A stretch of DNA of 64,000 bases, from the NCBI GenBank assembly GCA_003599455.1, contig QZKF01000078.1, positions 1 to 64,000 of the forward strand. The letters run 5' to 3'. The notes under the pieces were generated by a model. That model had not been told where the DNA came from. It saw only the letters and a program-made list of their open reading frames with translations, and ran no database searches. Positions 1 to 9,928 of this stretch are shown here, in pieces; position 1 is the first letter of the stretch, and the number at the start of each line of letters is the position of its first letter. This DNA is from Comamonadaceae bacterium (GTDB taxonomy: Bacteria; Pseudomonadota; Gammaproteobacteria; Burkholderiales; Burkholderiaceae_C). Position numbers and translations under genes: made by a program.

Positions 1-308
1 TGCCGGCCTGCGCCGCCTGCCACGGCGCCGCGCTCACCGGCGTGCTGCCGGCCACGCCCGGTCTGCTCGGCCTGCCGCGCGACTACCTCAACGCCCAGCT
101 CGGCGCCTGGCGCAACGCCCAGCGCAAGGCCCACGCGCCCGACTGCATGGCCGACATCGCCCAGCGCCTGGCGCCCGCCGACATCGCGGCCGTGAGCGCC
201 TGGCTCGCCAGCCAGCCCATGCCCGTGACCACCCGCGCCGTGCCGCCCTCCGCCGAGCCGCTGCCCCTGCGCTGCGGCAGCGCCGTGCCACCGGGAGCGC
301 GACCATGA
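1..308 (+). CDS. c-type cytochrome, C-terminal part (5' end outside window)
   Basis: The reading frame is open from base 3 and starts inside the protein. It contains one heme c attachment motif, CAACH, close to the window edge. The tail (ADIAAVSAWLASQ, followed by a Pro-rich end) resembles the last helix of class I cytochromes of the c4/c5 type. The protein is therefore probably a periplasmic electron carrier. Its stop codon overlaps the start of the next cytochrome gene (ATGA), so the two are translationally coupled and likely serve one dehydrogenase encoded upstream, outside the window. How many hemes the missing part carries cannot be seen. Confidence 0.8.
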   Translation, partial: PACAACHGAALTGVLPATPGLLGLPRDYLNAQLGAWRNAQRKAHAPDCMADIAQRLAPADIAAVSAWLASQPMPVTTRAVPPSAEPLPLRCGSAVPPGARP

Positions 309-1597
309 GCCGGCGCAGCCTGGCCTGGGCCGCCGCGGGCCTGGTCGCGGTCGCGCTGCTGGGCACGCTGGCCTGGCTCGCCCGGCCGGTCGACCTCATC
401 ACCGTCGCACCCGCGCCCAGCCCGCTGGTGCACGACGCCACCACCATCGAGCGTGGCCGGTATCTGGCGGTGCAAGGCAACTGCCAGGGCTGCCACACGG
501 TGCGCGGTGGCACCGCCTTTGCGGGCGGCCGCGCCATTCCCACGCCCTTCGGCACGGTGTATGGCGGCAACCTCACACCCGGCACGAGCGGCCTGGCCGC
601 CTGGAGCGCCGACGACTTCTGGCGCGCGCTGCACCACGGCCAGTCGCGCGACGGCCGCTGGCTCAACCCGGTCTTCCCGATCAACAACACCACGCAGATC
701 GCGCGCGCGGACAGCGACGCGCTGTTCGCCTACTTCCGCAGCCTGCCGGCGGTGGACGCGCCGGTGCCGTCACACGAACTGCGCTGGCCATACAACACGC
801 AGATGGCGCTGCGGGTCTGGCGCGCGCTGTACTTCGACGAGGCCGACCCCGTCGCGGCCGCGCGCGACGCGGGCGCCACCGACGCGTTGCGGCGCGGCGC
901 CTACCTGGTCAACGGCCTGGGCCACTGCAGCGCCTGCCACGTGCCGCGCAACGCCCTGGGCGGCAACGGCGACATGCTGAGCCTCTCCGGCGGGCTGATC
1001 CCGATGCAGAACTGGCTCGCCCCGTCCCTGCTCGACCCCGCGCAGGGCGGTGTGCAGGACTGGGCCGTCGACGACATCGTGGCGCTGCTCCAGACCGGGC
1101 GCGCCGCCAACGGCGCCATCGCCACCGGCCCGATGGCCGAGGTGGTGCAGCACAGCACGCAGCGCTGGGCCGACGCCGACCTGCGCGCCATGGCGGCGTA
1201 CCTCCAGAAGTTGCCCCTCACCGCGGCGGCGCGCCAGCCCGAACCCAAGGCGCCCGACACGCGCGCCCTGAGCGCCGGCGGCCAGCGCTACGAACAGCAC
1301 TGCGCCCAGTGCCACGGCGAGCGTGGCGAGGGCGTGGCCGTCTACCCGCCACTGGCGGGCAACCGCGCGGTGCTGCAGGGTTCACCAGCCAACCTGGTGC
1401 AGACGGTGCTCAACGGCGGATTCGGCCCCGCCACCGCGGGCCACCCGCGCCCCTTCGGCATGCCGCCCTTCGTGCTCGAACTCAGCGACCAGGACCTGGC
1501 CGACGTGCTGACCTACGTGCGCACCCAATGGGGCAACGCGGCGGCGCCGGTGAGCGCGCTGGACGTGCAGCAGCTGCGCGCCGGCGCCGGGCGCTGA
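305..1597 (+). CDS. triheme membrane-anchored cytochrome c
   Basis: A 430-residue protein with an N-terminal hydrophobic segment (about residues 9-26, preceded by RR), acting as an uncleaved anchor or signal, then three heme c motifs: CQGCH (60-64), CSACH (208-212) and CAQCH (333-337). Three class I cytochrome domains in about 430 residues is the layout of the cytochrome subunit of membrane-bound alcohol, aldehyde and gluconate dehydrogenases, and of cytochromes that accept electrons from periplasmic molybdenum hydroxylases. It overlaps the preceding cytochrome gene by 4 bp. The partner dehydrogenase is not in view, so the substrate is unknown. The assignment as a triheme cytochrome is secure; its physiological donor is not. 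Confidence 0.85.
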   Translation: MSRRSLAWAAAGLVAVALLGTLAWLARPVDLITVAPAPSPLVHDATTIERGRYLAVQGNCQGCHTVRGGTAFAGGRAIPTPFGTVYGGNLTPGTSGLAAWSADDFWRALHHGQSRDGRWLNPVFPINNTTQIARADSDALFAYFRSLPAVDAPVPSHELRWPYNTQMALRVWRALYFDEADPVAAARDAGATDALRRGAYLVNGLGHCSACHVPRNALGGNGDMLSLSGGLIPMQNWLAPSLLDPAQGGVQDWAVDDIVALLQTGRAANGAIATGPMAEVVQHSTQRWADADLRAMAAYLQKLPLTAAARQPEPKAPDTRALSAGGQRYEQHCAQCHGERGEGVAVYPPLAGNRAVLQGSPANLVQTVLNGGFGPATAGHPRPFGMPPFVLELSDQDLADVLTYVRTQWGNAAAPVSALDVQQLRAGAGR

Positions 1598-1601
1598 AAC
1601 C

Positions 1602-2291
1602 TCAGGCGGACAGAGCGGCCTCGGCCACCACCTGGCCGGCCTCGATCGTGATGCGGCGCTCGCAGCGCTGCGCGATGGCGCGGTCGTGCGTGACCAGCAC
1701 GAGCGTGGTGCCCTGCTCGCGGTTGAGGTCGAACATGAGTTCCATGATCTTGCCGCCGGTGGCGAAGTCCAGGCTGCCGGTGGGCTCGTCGGCCAGCAGC
1801 ACCGCGGGCTGCACCACGAAGGCGCGCGCCAGCGCCACGCGCTGCTGCTCGCCGCCCGAGAGCACCTTGGGGTAGCTGGCGAGGCGCTCGCCCAGGCCCA
1901 CGCGTTGCAGCATGTGGGTGGCGGTGGCGCGCGCATCGCGCCGGCCGGCCAGTTCCAGCGGCAGCATCACGTTTTCCAGCGCGGTGAGGTTGCCCAGCAG
2001 CTGGAAGCTCTGGAACACAAAGCCCACCTTCTGCGAGCGCAGCGCGGCGCGCTGGTCTTCGTCCATGGCGAACAAATCGACGCCGTCGATGTGAACTGTG
2101 CCGCTGGTGGGCGTGTCCAAACCCGCAACGATCGACAGCAGCGTGCTCTTGCCCGAGCCCGACGCGCCCACGATGGCGGCGGTTTCGCCCTTGTTCAGGG
2201 TGAAATCGATATCGCGCAGAATGGTCAGCGACCCGGTGGAGTCGGTGACCGACTTGAACACATGCTGGACCGCAATCATCACATCGGACAT
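1602..2291 (-). CDS. ABC transporter ATP-binding protein, LolD/YbbA-like
   Basis: A 229-residue ABC ATPase with Walker A GASGSGKST (42-50), Q-loop around 94, signature LSGGEQQR (144-151) and Walker B VLLADEP (164-170), followed by the H-loop THD (201-203). Length and motifs fit the MacB/LolD/YbbA clade, which works with FtsX-like permeases in lipoprotein release or cell-envelope stress export. As in E. coli ybbA/tesA, it is divergent from the tesA-type esterase. The usual permease gene (ybbP-like) does not follow; a cytochrome gene converges on its 3' end instead. Longer upstream starts would run antisense through the esterase and are unlikely. Confidence 0.85.
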   Translation of the reverse strand: MSDVMIAVQHVFKSVTDSTGSLTILRDIDFTLNKGETAAIVGASGSGKSTLLSIVAGLDTPTSGTVHIDGVDLFAMDEDQRAALRSQKVGFVFQSFQLLGNLTALENVMLPLELAGRRDARATATHMLQRVGLGERLASYPKVLSGGEQQRVALARAFVVQPAVLLADEPTGSLDFATGGKIMELMFDLNREQGTTLVLVTHDRAIAQRCERRITIEAGQVVAEAALSA

Positions 2292-2298
2292 GGAAGGA
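2292..2298 (+). promoter_or_regulatory. Shine-Dalgarno site favouring a TTG start for the esterase
   Basis: GGAAGGA lies 9 bases before an in-frame TTG at 2308. Translation from TTG gives a compact signal peptide beginning MKRRHF. The in-frame ATG at 2290 has no visible ribosome binding site and would share the tetranucleotide CATG with the start codon of the divergent ABC gene. I therefore choose TTG. Confidence 0.6.
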
Positions 2299-2307
2299 CT
2301 TCTCAAG

Positions 2308-2964
2308 TTGAAACGCCGCCACTTTAACGCGCTGGCCCTGGTGTCGTGCGCGCTCGCCGCCACAGGGTCTTTCGGCTCCGCCCAGGCCCAGGACACGAAA
2401 GACCCGCTGATCCTGGTGGTGGGTGATTCGCTCAGCGCCGAATACGGCCTCAAGCGCGGCACCGGCTGGGTGGCCCTGCTGGACGAGCGCCTGAAGAAGG
2501 ACAAGCTGCGCGCCCGCGTGGTCAACGCCAGCATCAGTGGCGACACCACCTCGGGCGGGCGCTCGCGCGTGCCGGCGCTGCTGCAGCAGCACAAGCCCGC
2601 GCTGGTGGTGATCGAACTCGGAGGCAACGACGCGCTGCGCGGCCTGCCGCTGGACATGACGCGCGACAACCTCGCCACCATGGCGCGGCTCTCGCGCGAG
2701 GCCGGCGCCAAGGTGTTGCTGCTGGGCATGGAGATGCCGCCCAACTACGGCGCGAAGTACGGCCAGGAGTTCCGCGCGGTCTTCTCCACCGTGGCCAGGG
2801 CCGAGAAGACCGCGCTGGTGCCCTTCTTCCTCAAGGGCGTGGCCGACACGAAGGACCCCACCGCGCTGTTCCAGGCCGACCGCATCCACCCCAACGAGGC
2901 GGCCCAGGCCACGATGCGCGACAACGTCTGGCCCGAACTGCGCAAACTGCTCGCACCCCGATAA
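2308..2964 (+). CDS. tesA: periplasmic GDSL arylesterase / acyl-CoA thioesterase I
   Basis: A 218-residue SGNH hydrolase. A signal peptide (MKRRHFNALALVSCALA onward, cleavage near AQA-QD) is followed by the four family blocks: GDSLS with nucleophile Ser41, the SGDT block, GGND, and DRIHPN carrying the catalytic Asp/His. This is the TesA/ApeA architecture: a periplasmic esterase and lysophospholipase with thioesterase activity in vitro. The TTG start is chosen from a strong Shine-Dalgarno site. The gene is divergent from the YbbA-like ATPase, as in enterobacteria, and ends 6 bp before mnmH, so the two are probably cotranscribed. Confidence 0.85.
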   Translation: MKRRHFNALALVSCALAATGSFGSAQAQDTKDPLILVVGDSLSAEYGLKRGTGWVALLDERLKKDKLRARVVNASISGDTTSGGRSRVPALLQQHKPALVVIELGGNDALRGLPLDMTRDNLATMARLSREAGAKVLLLGMEMPPNYGAKYGQEFRAVFSTVARAEKTALVPFFLKGVADTKDPTALFQADRIHPNEAAQATMRDNVWPELRKLLAPR

Positions 2965-2970
2965 TCGGGC

Positions 2971-4050
2971 ATGCCCGTACACACCCTGAGCGCCGCGGAC
3001 GCGCTGGCCCGCCTCGCCGACTTCGACACCCTGATCGACGCGCGCACCGAAGACGAATACGCGCTCGACCACGTCCCGGGCGCCGTCAACTGGCCCACGC
3101 TGGACAACCAGCAGCGCATCGATATCGGCACGATGTACAAGCAGGTCAACCCGTTCGAGGCCAAGAAGCGCGGCGCAGCCCTGTCGGCGCGCAACATCGC
3201 GGCCCACATCGAACGCGAGGTGATCGACAAGCCGCGCACCTGGAAACCGCTGGTGTACTGCTGGCGCGGCGGCAACCGCAGCGGCGCGCTGGCCACCATC
3301 CTGGGCGCCATCGGTTTTCACGTCACGCTGATCGAAGGCGGCTACAAGGCCTGGCGCGCGGCGCTGGTCGACGCCCTGCCCGCGCTGGCCCAGGGGCTGT
3401 CCTACCGCGTGGTCTGCGGCCCCACGGGCAGCGGCAAGACGCGACTGCTGCATGCCCTGGCCGCGCAAGGCGCGCAGGTGCTCGATCTCGAGGCCCTGGC
3501 CAGCCACCGCAGCTCGGTGCTGGGCCACATCCCCGGCCAGCCGCAACCGAGCCAGAAGCGGTTTGACTCACTGATCTGGGATGCGCTGCGCGGCTTCGAC
3601 CCGGCGCGCGTGGTCTATGTGGAGAGTGAAAGCAAGAAGGTCGGCAATGTGCGCGTGCCCGACGCGCTGATCGACGCCATGCGCGCCAGCCCCTGCATCG
3701 ACCTGCAGCTGGGCGACGAGCAACGTGTGGCGCTGCTGCTGGAGGACTACGGCTTCTTCGTGCAGGACCCGGTGTCGTTCTGCTCACGCCTGGAGGCGCT
3801 GACCGAGCTGCGGGGCAAGGAACTGGTGTCGACCTGGACCACCCGGGTGCACGAGGGCCGAACGCCCGAGGTGGTGCTGGAGCTGCTGACCCGGCACTAC
3901 GACCCGATGTACGCCCAGTCCATCGCGCGCAACTTCAGGCAGTTTCCGCAGGCACTGCCGCTGGTGCTGCGGGACCGGTCGCCGCAGGCGCTGGCGGACG
4001 CCGCGCGCTCACTGATCGCTGCCGAGGCCGCGTCGCCCCACCCGGCCTGA
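2971..4050 (+). CDS. mnmH: tRNA 2-selenouridine synthase
   Basis: A 359-residue protein with an N-terminal rhodanese domain (catalytic Cys97 in VYCWRGGNRSG) and a C-terminal P-loop domain (GPTGSGKT, 150-157), the defining fusion of MnmH/SelU (YbbB). The enzyme replaces sulfur by selenium in wobble 2-thiouridine of Lys, Glu and Gln tRNAs via a geranylated intermediate, using selenophosphate. It lies 6 bp behind tesA. No selD is visible in the window, so the selenophosphate source must be elsewhere; without it the enzyme would leave geranyl-thiouridine. All expected motifs are present. Confidence 0.92.
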   Translation: MPVHTLSAADALARLADFDTLIDARTEDEYALDHVPGAVNWPTLDNQQRIDIGTMYKQVNPFEAKKRGAALSARNIAAHIEREVIDKPRTWKPLVYCWRGGNRSGALATILGAIGFHVTLIEGGYKAWRAALVDALPALAQGLSYRVVCGPTGSGKTRLLHALAAQGAQVLDLEALASHRSSVLGHIPGQPQPSQKRFDSLIWDALRGFDPARVVYVESESKKVGNVRVPDALIDAMRASPCIDLQLGDEQRVALLLEDYGFFVQDPVSFCSRLEALTELRGKELVSTWTTRVHEGRTPEVVLELLTRHYDPMYAQSIARNFRQFPQALPLVLRDRSPQALADAARSLIAAEAASPHPA

Positions 4051-4085
4051 ACGCGGGGCCCAGGCGGGACGGGTCGGCGGGCTGC

Positions 4086-4277
4086 TCAGTCCGCCGCGCT
4101 GTCGCCGCTGGCCGGCGCATCACCCGGCGCGTCCGGAGAACCTGCGTCCGGTTCCTCCGGTGTGTCGCCGTCGCCGTGCTGGCGCCCGGCGGCCTTGGCT
4201 TTGAGCTTTTCCTCTTTCTTCTTCTTCTTGGCAAGCTCGCGCTGGCGCTTTTCGTATCCGTAATTGGGAGTGGCCAA
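4086..4277 (-). CDS. small Lys-rich hypothetical protein
   Basis: A 63-residue protein. The first half (MATPNYGYEKRQRELAKKKK onward) is strongly basic and probably helical. The second half is acidic and rich in Pro, Asp, Gly and Ala, so the chain is charge-segregated and probably disordered. I recognise this N-terminal pattern as a recurring short protein of Burkholderiales but know of no function. A nucleic-acid or ribosome-associated role is only a guess from the charge. It lies in line with the cystathionine beta-lyase gene 38 bp upstream and converges on mnmH. Confidence 0.6.
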   Translation of the reverse strand: MATPNYGYEKRQRELAKKKKKEEKLKAKAAGRQHGDGDTPEEPDAGSPDAPGDAPASGDSAAD

Positions 4278-4315
4278 GTCAGTCTTTCAGGTCGGTGGGT
4301 GGTGAAGTGATGGGG

Positions 4316-5506
4316 TCAGGCGTGCAGTGCGCTCAAGGCCTGCGCCAGGTCGGCGCGCAGGTCGTGCACGGATTCGAGGCCCACGGCAAAGCGTACCAGA
4401 GCGCCGGCGTCTTGCCAGCCCTGGGTGCGGATCGAGGCCAGGTGATACGGCGCGCACAGGCTGATCGGTCCGGCCCAGCTCCAGCCCAGCCGGAACAGCT
4501 TCAAGCGGTCGCAGAAGGCGTCGATGCGCGCCTGCGGGATGGACGCGTCGAACACCGCACTGAACAGGCAGGCCGCGGCCGTGGCGTCGCGCTGCCAGGT
4601 GGCGTGGCCGGGCGAACCGGGCAAGGCCGGGTGCAGCACCCGCACCACGCCGGGCTGCTGCTGCATCCAGGTGGCGAGCTCGCGCGTGCTCGCGTCCTGC
4701 GCGTGGTAGCGCAGTGCCATGCTGGGCAGGCCGCGCAGCACAAGTTCGGCGTCGTTGGCGCCCACGCCCAGGCCCAGGCGCATGCGGGTCAGCAGGATCT
4801 GCCGGTGCAGGGCCAGGTCGCGCGTGATCACCGAGCCCATGAGCACGTCGGCGCCGCCGCTGGGGTACTTGGTGAGGGCCTGCACCGACACATCCACGCC
4901 CTGCTCGAAGGGCTGGAAGGCGATACCGGCGCCCCAGGTGTTGTCGAGCGCGGTGACGATGGGCCGCTGGCCCGCGCGCGCGGCGTTGGCATGGCGCACA
5001 CGAGCGACCAGGGCCGGGATGTCCGGGTATTCCAGCGTGATCGAGCCCGCAGCCTCCAGCCAGACCAGGCGCGTGGCCGGCCCGATCTTGCGCGCCAGGT
5101 CGTCCGGGTCCATGGCGTCGTAGAAGCGGTGCGTGATGCCCCAGGCGGCGAGTTCCACCTCGGCGAACACCTTGCCCGGGCCGTAGGCGTTGTCGGGGAT
5201 CAGCAGCTCGTCGCCGCTGCGCAGCAGGGCCATGTCCACCAGGGTCATCACCGCCAGGCCGCTGGGCGCGAGCAGGCAATGTTCACCGCCCTCGATCGTG
5301 GCCAGGCGCTCTTCGAGCGTGAAGGTGGTGGGCGTGCCATGCAGGCCGTAGGTATAGCCGCTCTTGTCTTTCCAGTCTTTGGTGCGCAGCGCCTCGACGT
5401 TCGCGAACAGGACCGTGGACGCCTTGTGCACGCCGGGTGCCACGGCTTCGAAGCCCTCGGGGGGCTTGTAGGGGTGGTGTATCAGCCGGGTGGACAGGTC
5501 TTTCAT
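4316..5506 (-). CDS. metC: cystathionine beta-lyase (Cys/Met metabolism PLP enzyme)
   Basis: A 396-residue fold-type I PLP enzyme. The family signature around the Schiff-base lysine is visible as ALTKYPSGGADVLMG with Lys213; TYGLHGTPT (52-60) gives the Tyr/Arg-loop region and LDNTWGAG (188-195) the PLP-binding Asp. Length and the GLHGTPT motif fit proteobacterial cystathionine beta-lyase, which converts cystathionine to homocysteine, ammonia and pyruvate, better than the gamma-synthases. The next gene upstream, a phosphoribosyltransferase, ends 5 bp before it, suggesting cotranscription. Exact substrate preference within the family is inferred. Confidence 0.85.
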   Translation of the reverse strand: MKDLSTRLIHHPYKPPEGFEAVAPGVHKASTVLFANVEALRTKDWKDKSGYTYGLHGTPTTFTLEERLATIEGGEHCLLAPSGLAVMTLVDMALLRSGDELLIPDNAYGPGKVFAEVELAAWGITHRFYDAMDPDDLARKIGPATRLVWLEAAGSITLEYPDIPALVARVRHANAARAGQRPIVTALDNTWGAGIAFQPFEQGVDVSVQALTKYPSGGADVLMGSVITRDLALHRQILLTRMRLGLGVGANDAELVLRGLPSMALRYHAQDASTRELATWMQQQPGVVRVLHPALPGSPGHATWQRDATAAACLFSAVFDASIPQARIDAFCDRLKLFRLGWSWAGPISLCAPYHLASIRTQGWQDAGALVRFAVGLESVHDLRADLAQALSALHA

Positions 5507-5511
5507 TCAGT

Positions 5512-6036
5512 TCAGAGCTTCCACTTTTCCAGCAGTTGGGCGGGGCGCATGCTGTCGTAGCCTTCGAACGGCTGGTGGATCCAGGGGTTCGTGGGCAGGA
5601 ACTCCACCGAGTAGTCCGGCGTGAAGGTCGAGAGCTGCTTGGTCCAGATCACGGCGCTGCGCAGCTCGGTGATGGGCTTGTAGTTGTTCTTGAGCAGGTC
5701 GATCACCGCCTTGAGCGTGTGGCCCGAGTCGGCCAGGTCGTCGATCAGCAGCACCTTGCCCGCGATCTCGCCCTTGGGCGTGGTGATGTAGCGCGCGATG
5801 TCGAGGTTGCCCTGCTGGGTGCCGGCGGCGGCGCGGTAGGAGCTGGTGGACATGATGGCCAGCGGCTTGTCGAAGATGCGCGAGAGGATGTCGCCGGGGC
5901 GCATGCCGCCACGCGCCAGGCACAGGATGGTGTCGAACTCCCAGCCCGACTGGTAGACCTTGAGGGCGAGCTTCTCGATCAGGTTGTGGTACTCGTCGTA
6001 GGAAACGTAGAGGTGTTTGCCGTCTTCGGTCAGCAT
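5512..6036 (-). CDS. phosphoribosyltransferase (purine/xanthine type)
   Basis: A 174-residue type I phosphoribosyltransferase. The PRPP-binding signature is VLLIDDLADSGHT, and an upstream ARGG motif matches the pyrophosphate loop. Short proteins of this type salvage hypoxanthine, guanine or xanthine into nucleotides. Its place directly behind purA in the same direction supports a purine role. It lacks clear features for separating Gpt-like from Hpt-like specificity, so no symbol is given. The start ATG encodes MLTEDGKHLYVSYDEY and lies 66 bp from purA. Confidence 0.8.
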   Translation of the reverse strand: MLTEDGKHLYVSYDEYHNLIEKLALKVYQSGWEFDTILCLARGGMRPGDILSRIFDKPLAIMSTSSYRAAAGTQQGNLDIARYITTPKGEIAGKVLLIDDLADSGHTLKAVIDLLKNNYKPITELRSAVIWTKQLSTFTPDYSVEFLPTNPWIHQPFEGYDSMRPAQLLEKWKL

Positions 6037-6102
6037 GCGGACTCCGGGTGGGGGTATCGGTGGGAATTTTGCACGAAGGGCCGGATACCGCCCCCGGTGG
6101 TT

Positions 6103-8684
<2,582 letters not shown>

Positions 8685-8790
8685 GGATGTTTTCAGGAGC
8701 TGTTAAAAACGTGATTTTACCGGCCCCCCGAGGGGCCCCCGCCGATGGCGGATCACGTCGATGGAAAAGCGCGGGAAAAGCGCAGGACCG

Positions 8791-8976
8791 TCAGTTCAGC
8801 CACCACCAGAGCACGGCGCCGCTGGCGATGCTGATCAGGCCGAAGAAGCGAAGCTGCCCGTCGCGCAGGCGCAGCATGTCGGTGAAGACGCGGCGCCACA
8901 GGGTGGGCGCCAGCAAGGGCAGCAGGCCTTCGAAGATCAGCACGAGGGCCAGCGCGGACCAGAGCAGCTCGGACAT
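8791..8976 (-). CDS. DUF2065 small membrane protein (YjeT-like)
   Basis: A 61-residue protein with two hydrophobic segments separated by a short polar loop (RRVFTDMLRLRDGQLRF). The family sits next to hflC in many Proteobacteria. Its function is unknown; location beside hflK/hflC suggests an accessory role at the inner membrane. The gap to hisZ is 106 bp and contains a small GC hairpin (arms at 8722-8727 and 8732-8737) but no U-tract. Confidence 0.85.
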   Translation of the reverse strand: MSELLWSALALVLIFEGLLPLLAPTLWRRVFTDMLRLRDGQLRFFGLISIASGAVLWWWLN

Positions 8977-9005
8977 GGTGTGCCCGGCCCTTCAGCGCGC
9001 CGGCT

Positions 9006-9899
9006 TCATCGGGACGGTGCGACGTTGCTGCTGCGCATGCCCTTGAAGAAGTCGGACGAGGGGTCGACCACCAGCACGTCGGACTTGCTGGCGAAGCTCG
9101 ACTTGTAGGCCTCCAGGCTGCGGTAGAACTGCGCAAACGCCGGGTCACGCCCGAACGCATCGGAGAACGCGGCCGCGGCCTTGGCATCGCCCTCGCCCTT
9201 GATCAGCTGGGCGTCGCGGTAGGCCTCGGAAACGATCACCTCGCGCTGGCGGTCGGCGTCGGCGCGGATCTTCTCGCCCTCGGCAAAACCGGTGGAGCGC
9301 AGCTCGTTGGCCACGCGCTTGCGTTCGGCTTCCATGCGCTGGTAGACCGAGGCGGTGATGCTCTCGGCGTAGTCCACGCGGGTGATGCGCACGTCGACCA
9401 CGTCCATGCCCCAGGGCTTGTCGGCGCCGCGCACGGCGGCCAGCACCTCGCGCTTGACGTCGGCCATGAGCTGCTCGCGGCGCGTGGACAGCAGTTCGTT
9501 CACGGTGCGCTTGTTGACTTCCTGCTGGAACGAGTTGCGCACCACGCGGTTGAGCTGCAGGGCGCCCGCGCGCTCGTTGATGCCGACGTTGCGGATGTAT
9601 TCCTGCGGTTCGCTGATGCGCCAGCGCACGTACCAGTCGATCACCACGCGCTGCTTCTCGGCGGTCAGCGTGGGCTCGGTGTCGGTGCTCTCCAGCGTCA
9701 GCAGGCGCTTGTCGATGTAAGACACGTTCTGGAACGGCGGCGGCAACTTGAAGTTCAGGCCGGGTTCGGTGACGACCTGCTTGATCTGGCCGAGCTGGAA
9801 GACCACGCCGAACTGGCGCTGGTCCACCACGAACAGCGTGGAACTGGCGATGGCCAGGACCACGATGAAGGATGTGATGATGAAACCGAGTTTGTTCAT
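9006..9899 (-). CDS. hflC: FtsH protease modulator HflC
   Basis: A 297-residue SPFH-domain protein with one N-terminal membrane helix (about residues 5-24) and a long periplasmic part ending in a charged helical segment. It pairs with HflK to form a multimeric cage around the FtsH protease and modulates degradation of membrane substrates. The gene follows hflK after 29 bp. The motif VVDQRQFGVVFQLG, typical of HflC N-termini, is present. Confidence 0.95.
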   Translation of the reverse strand: MNKLGFIITSFIVVLAIASSTLFVVDQRQFGVVFQLGQIKQVVTEPGLNFKLPPPFQNVSYIDKRLLTLESTDTEPTLTAEKQRVVIDWYVRWRISEPQEYIRNVGINERAGALQLNRVVRNSFQQEVNKRTVNELLSTRREQLMADVKREVLAAVRGADKPWGMDVVDVRITRVDYAESITASVYQRMEAERKRVANELRSTGFAEGEKIRADADRQREVIVSEAYRDAQLIKGEGDAKAAAAFSDAFGRDPAFAQFYRSLEAYKSSFASKSDVLVVDPSSDFFKGMRSSNVAPSR

Positions 9900-9928
9900 G
9901 GCTTGTTCTCTGATCGCTGACGCGCCGC

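Noticed and set aside
2292..2744. A 151-residue N-terminal extension of the ABC ATPase
   Set aside because: It runs antisense through the esterase, has no family resemblance, and the ATPase is full length from the ATG at 2291.
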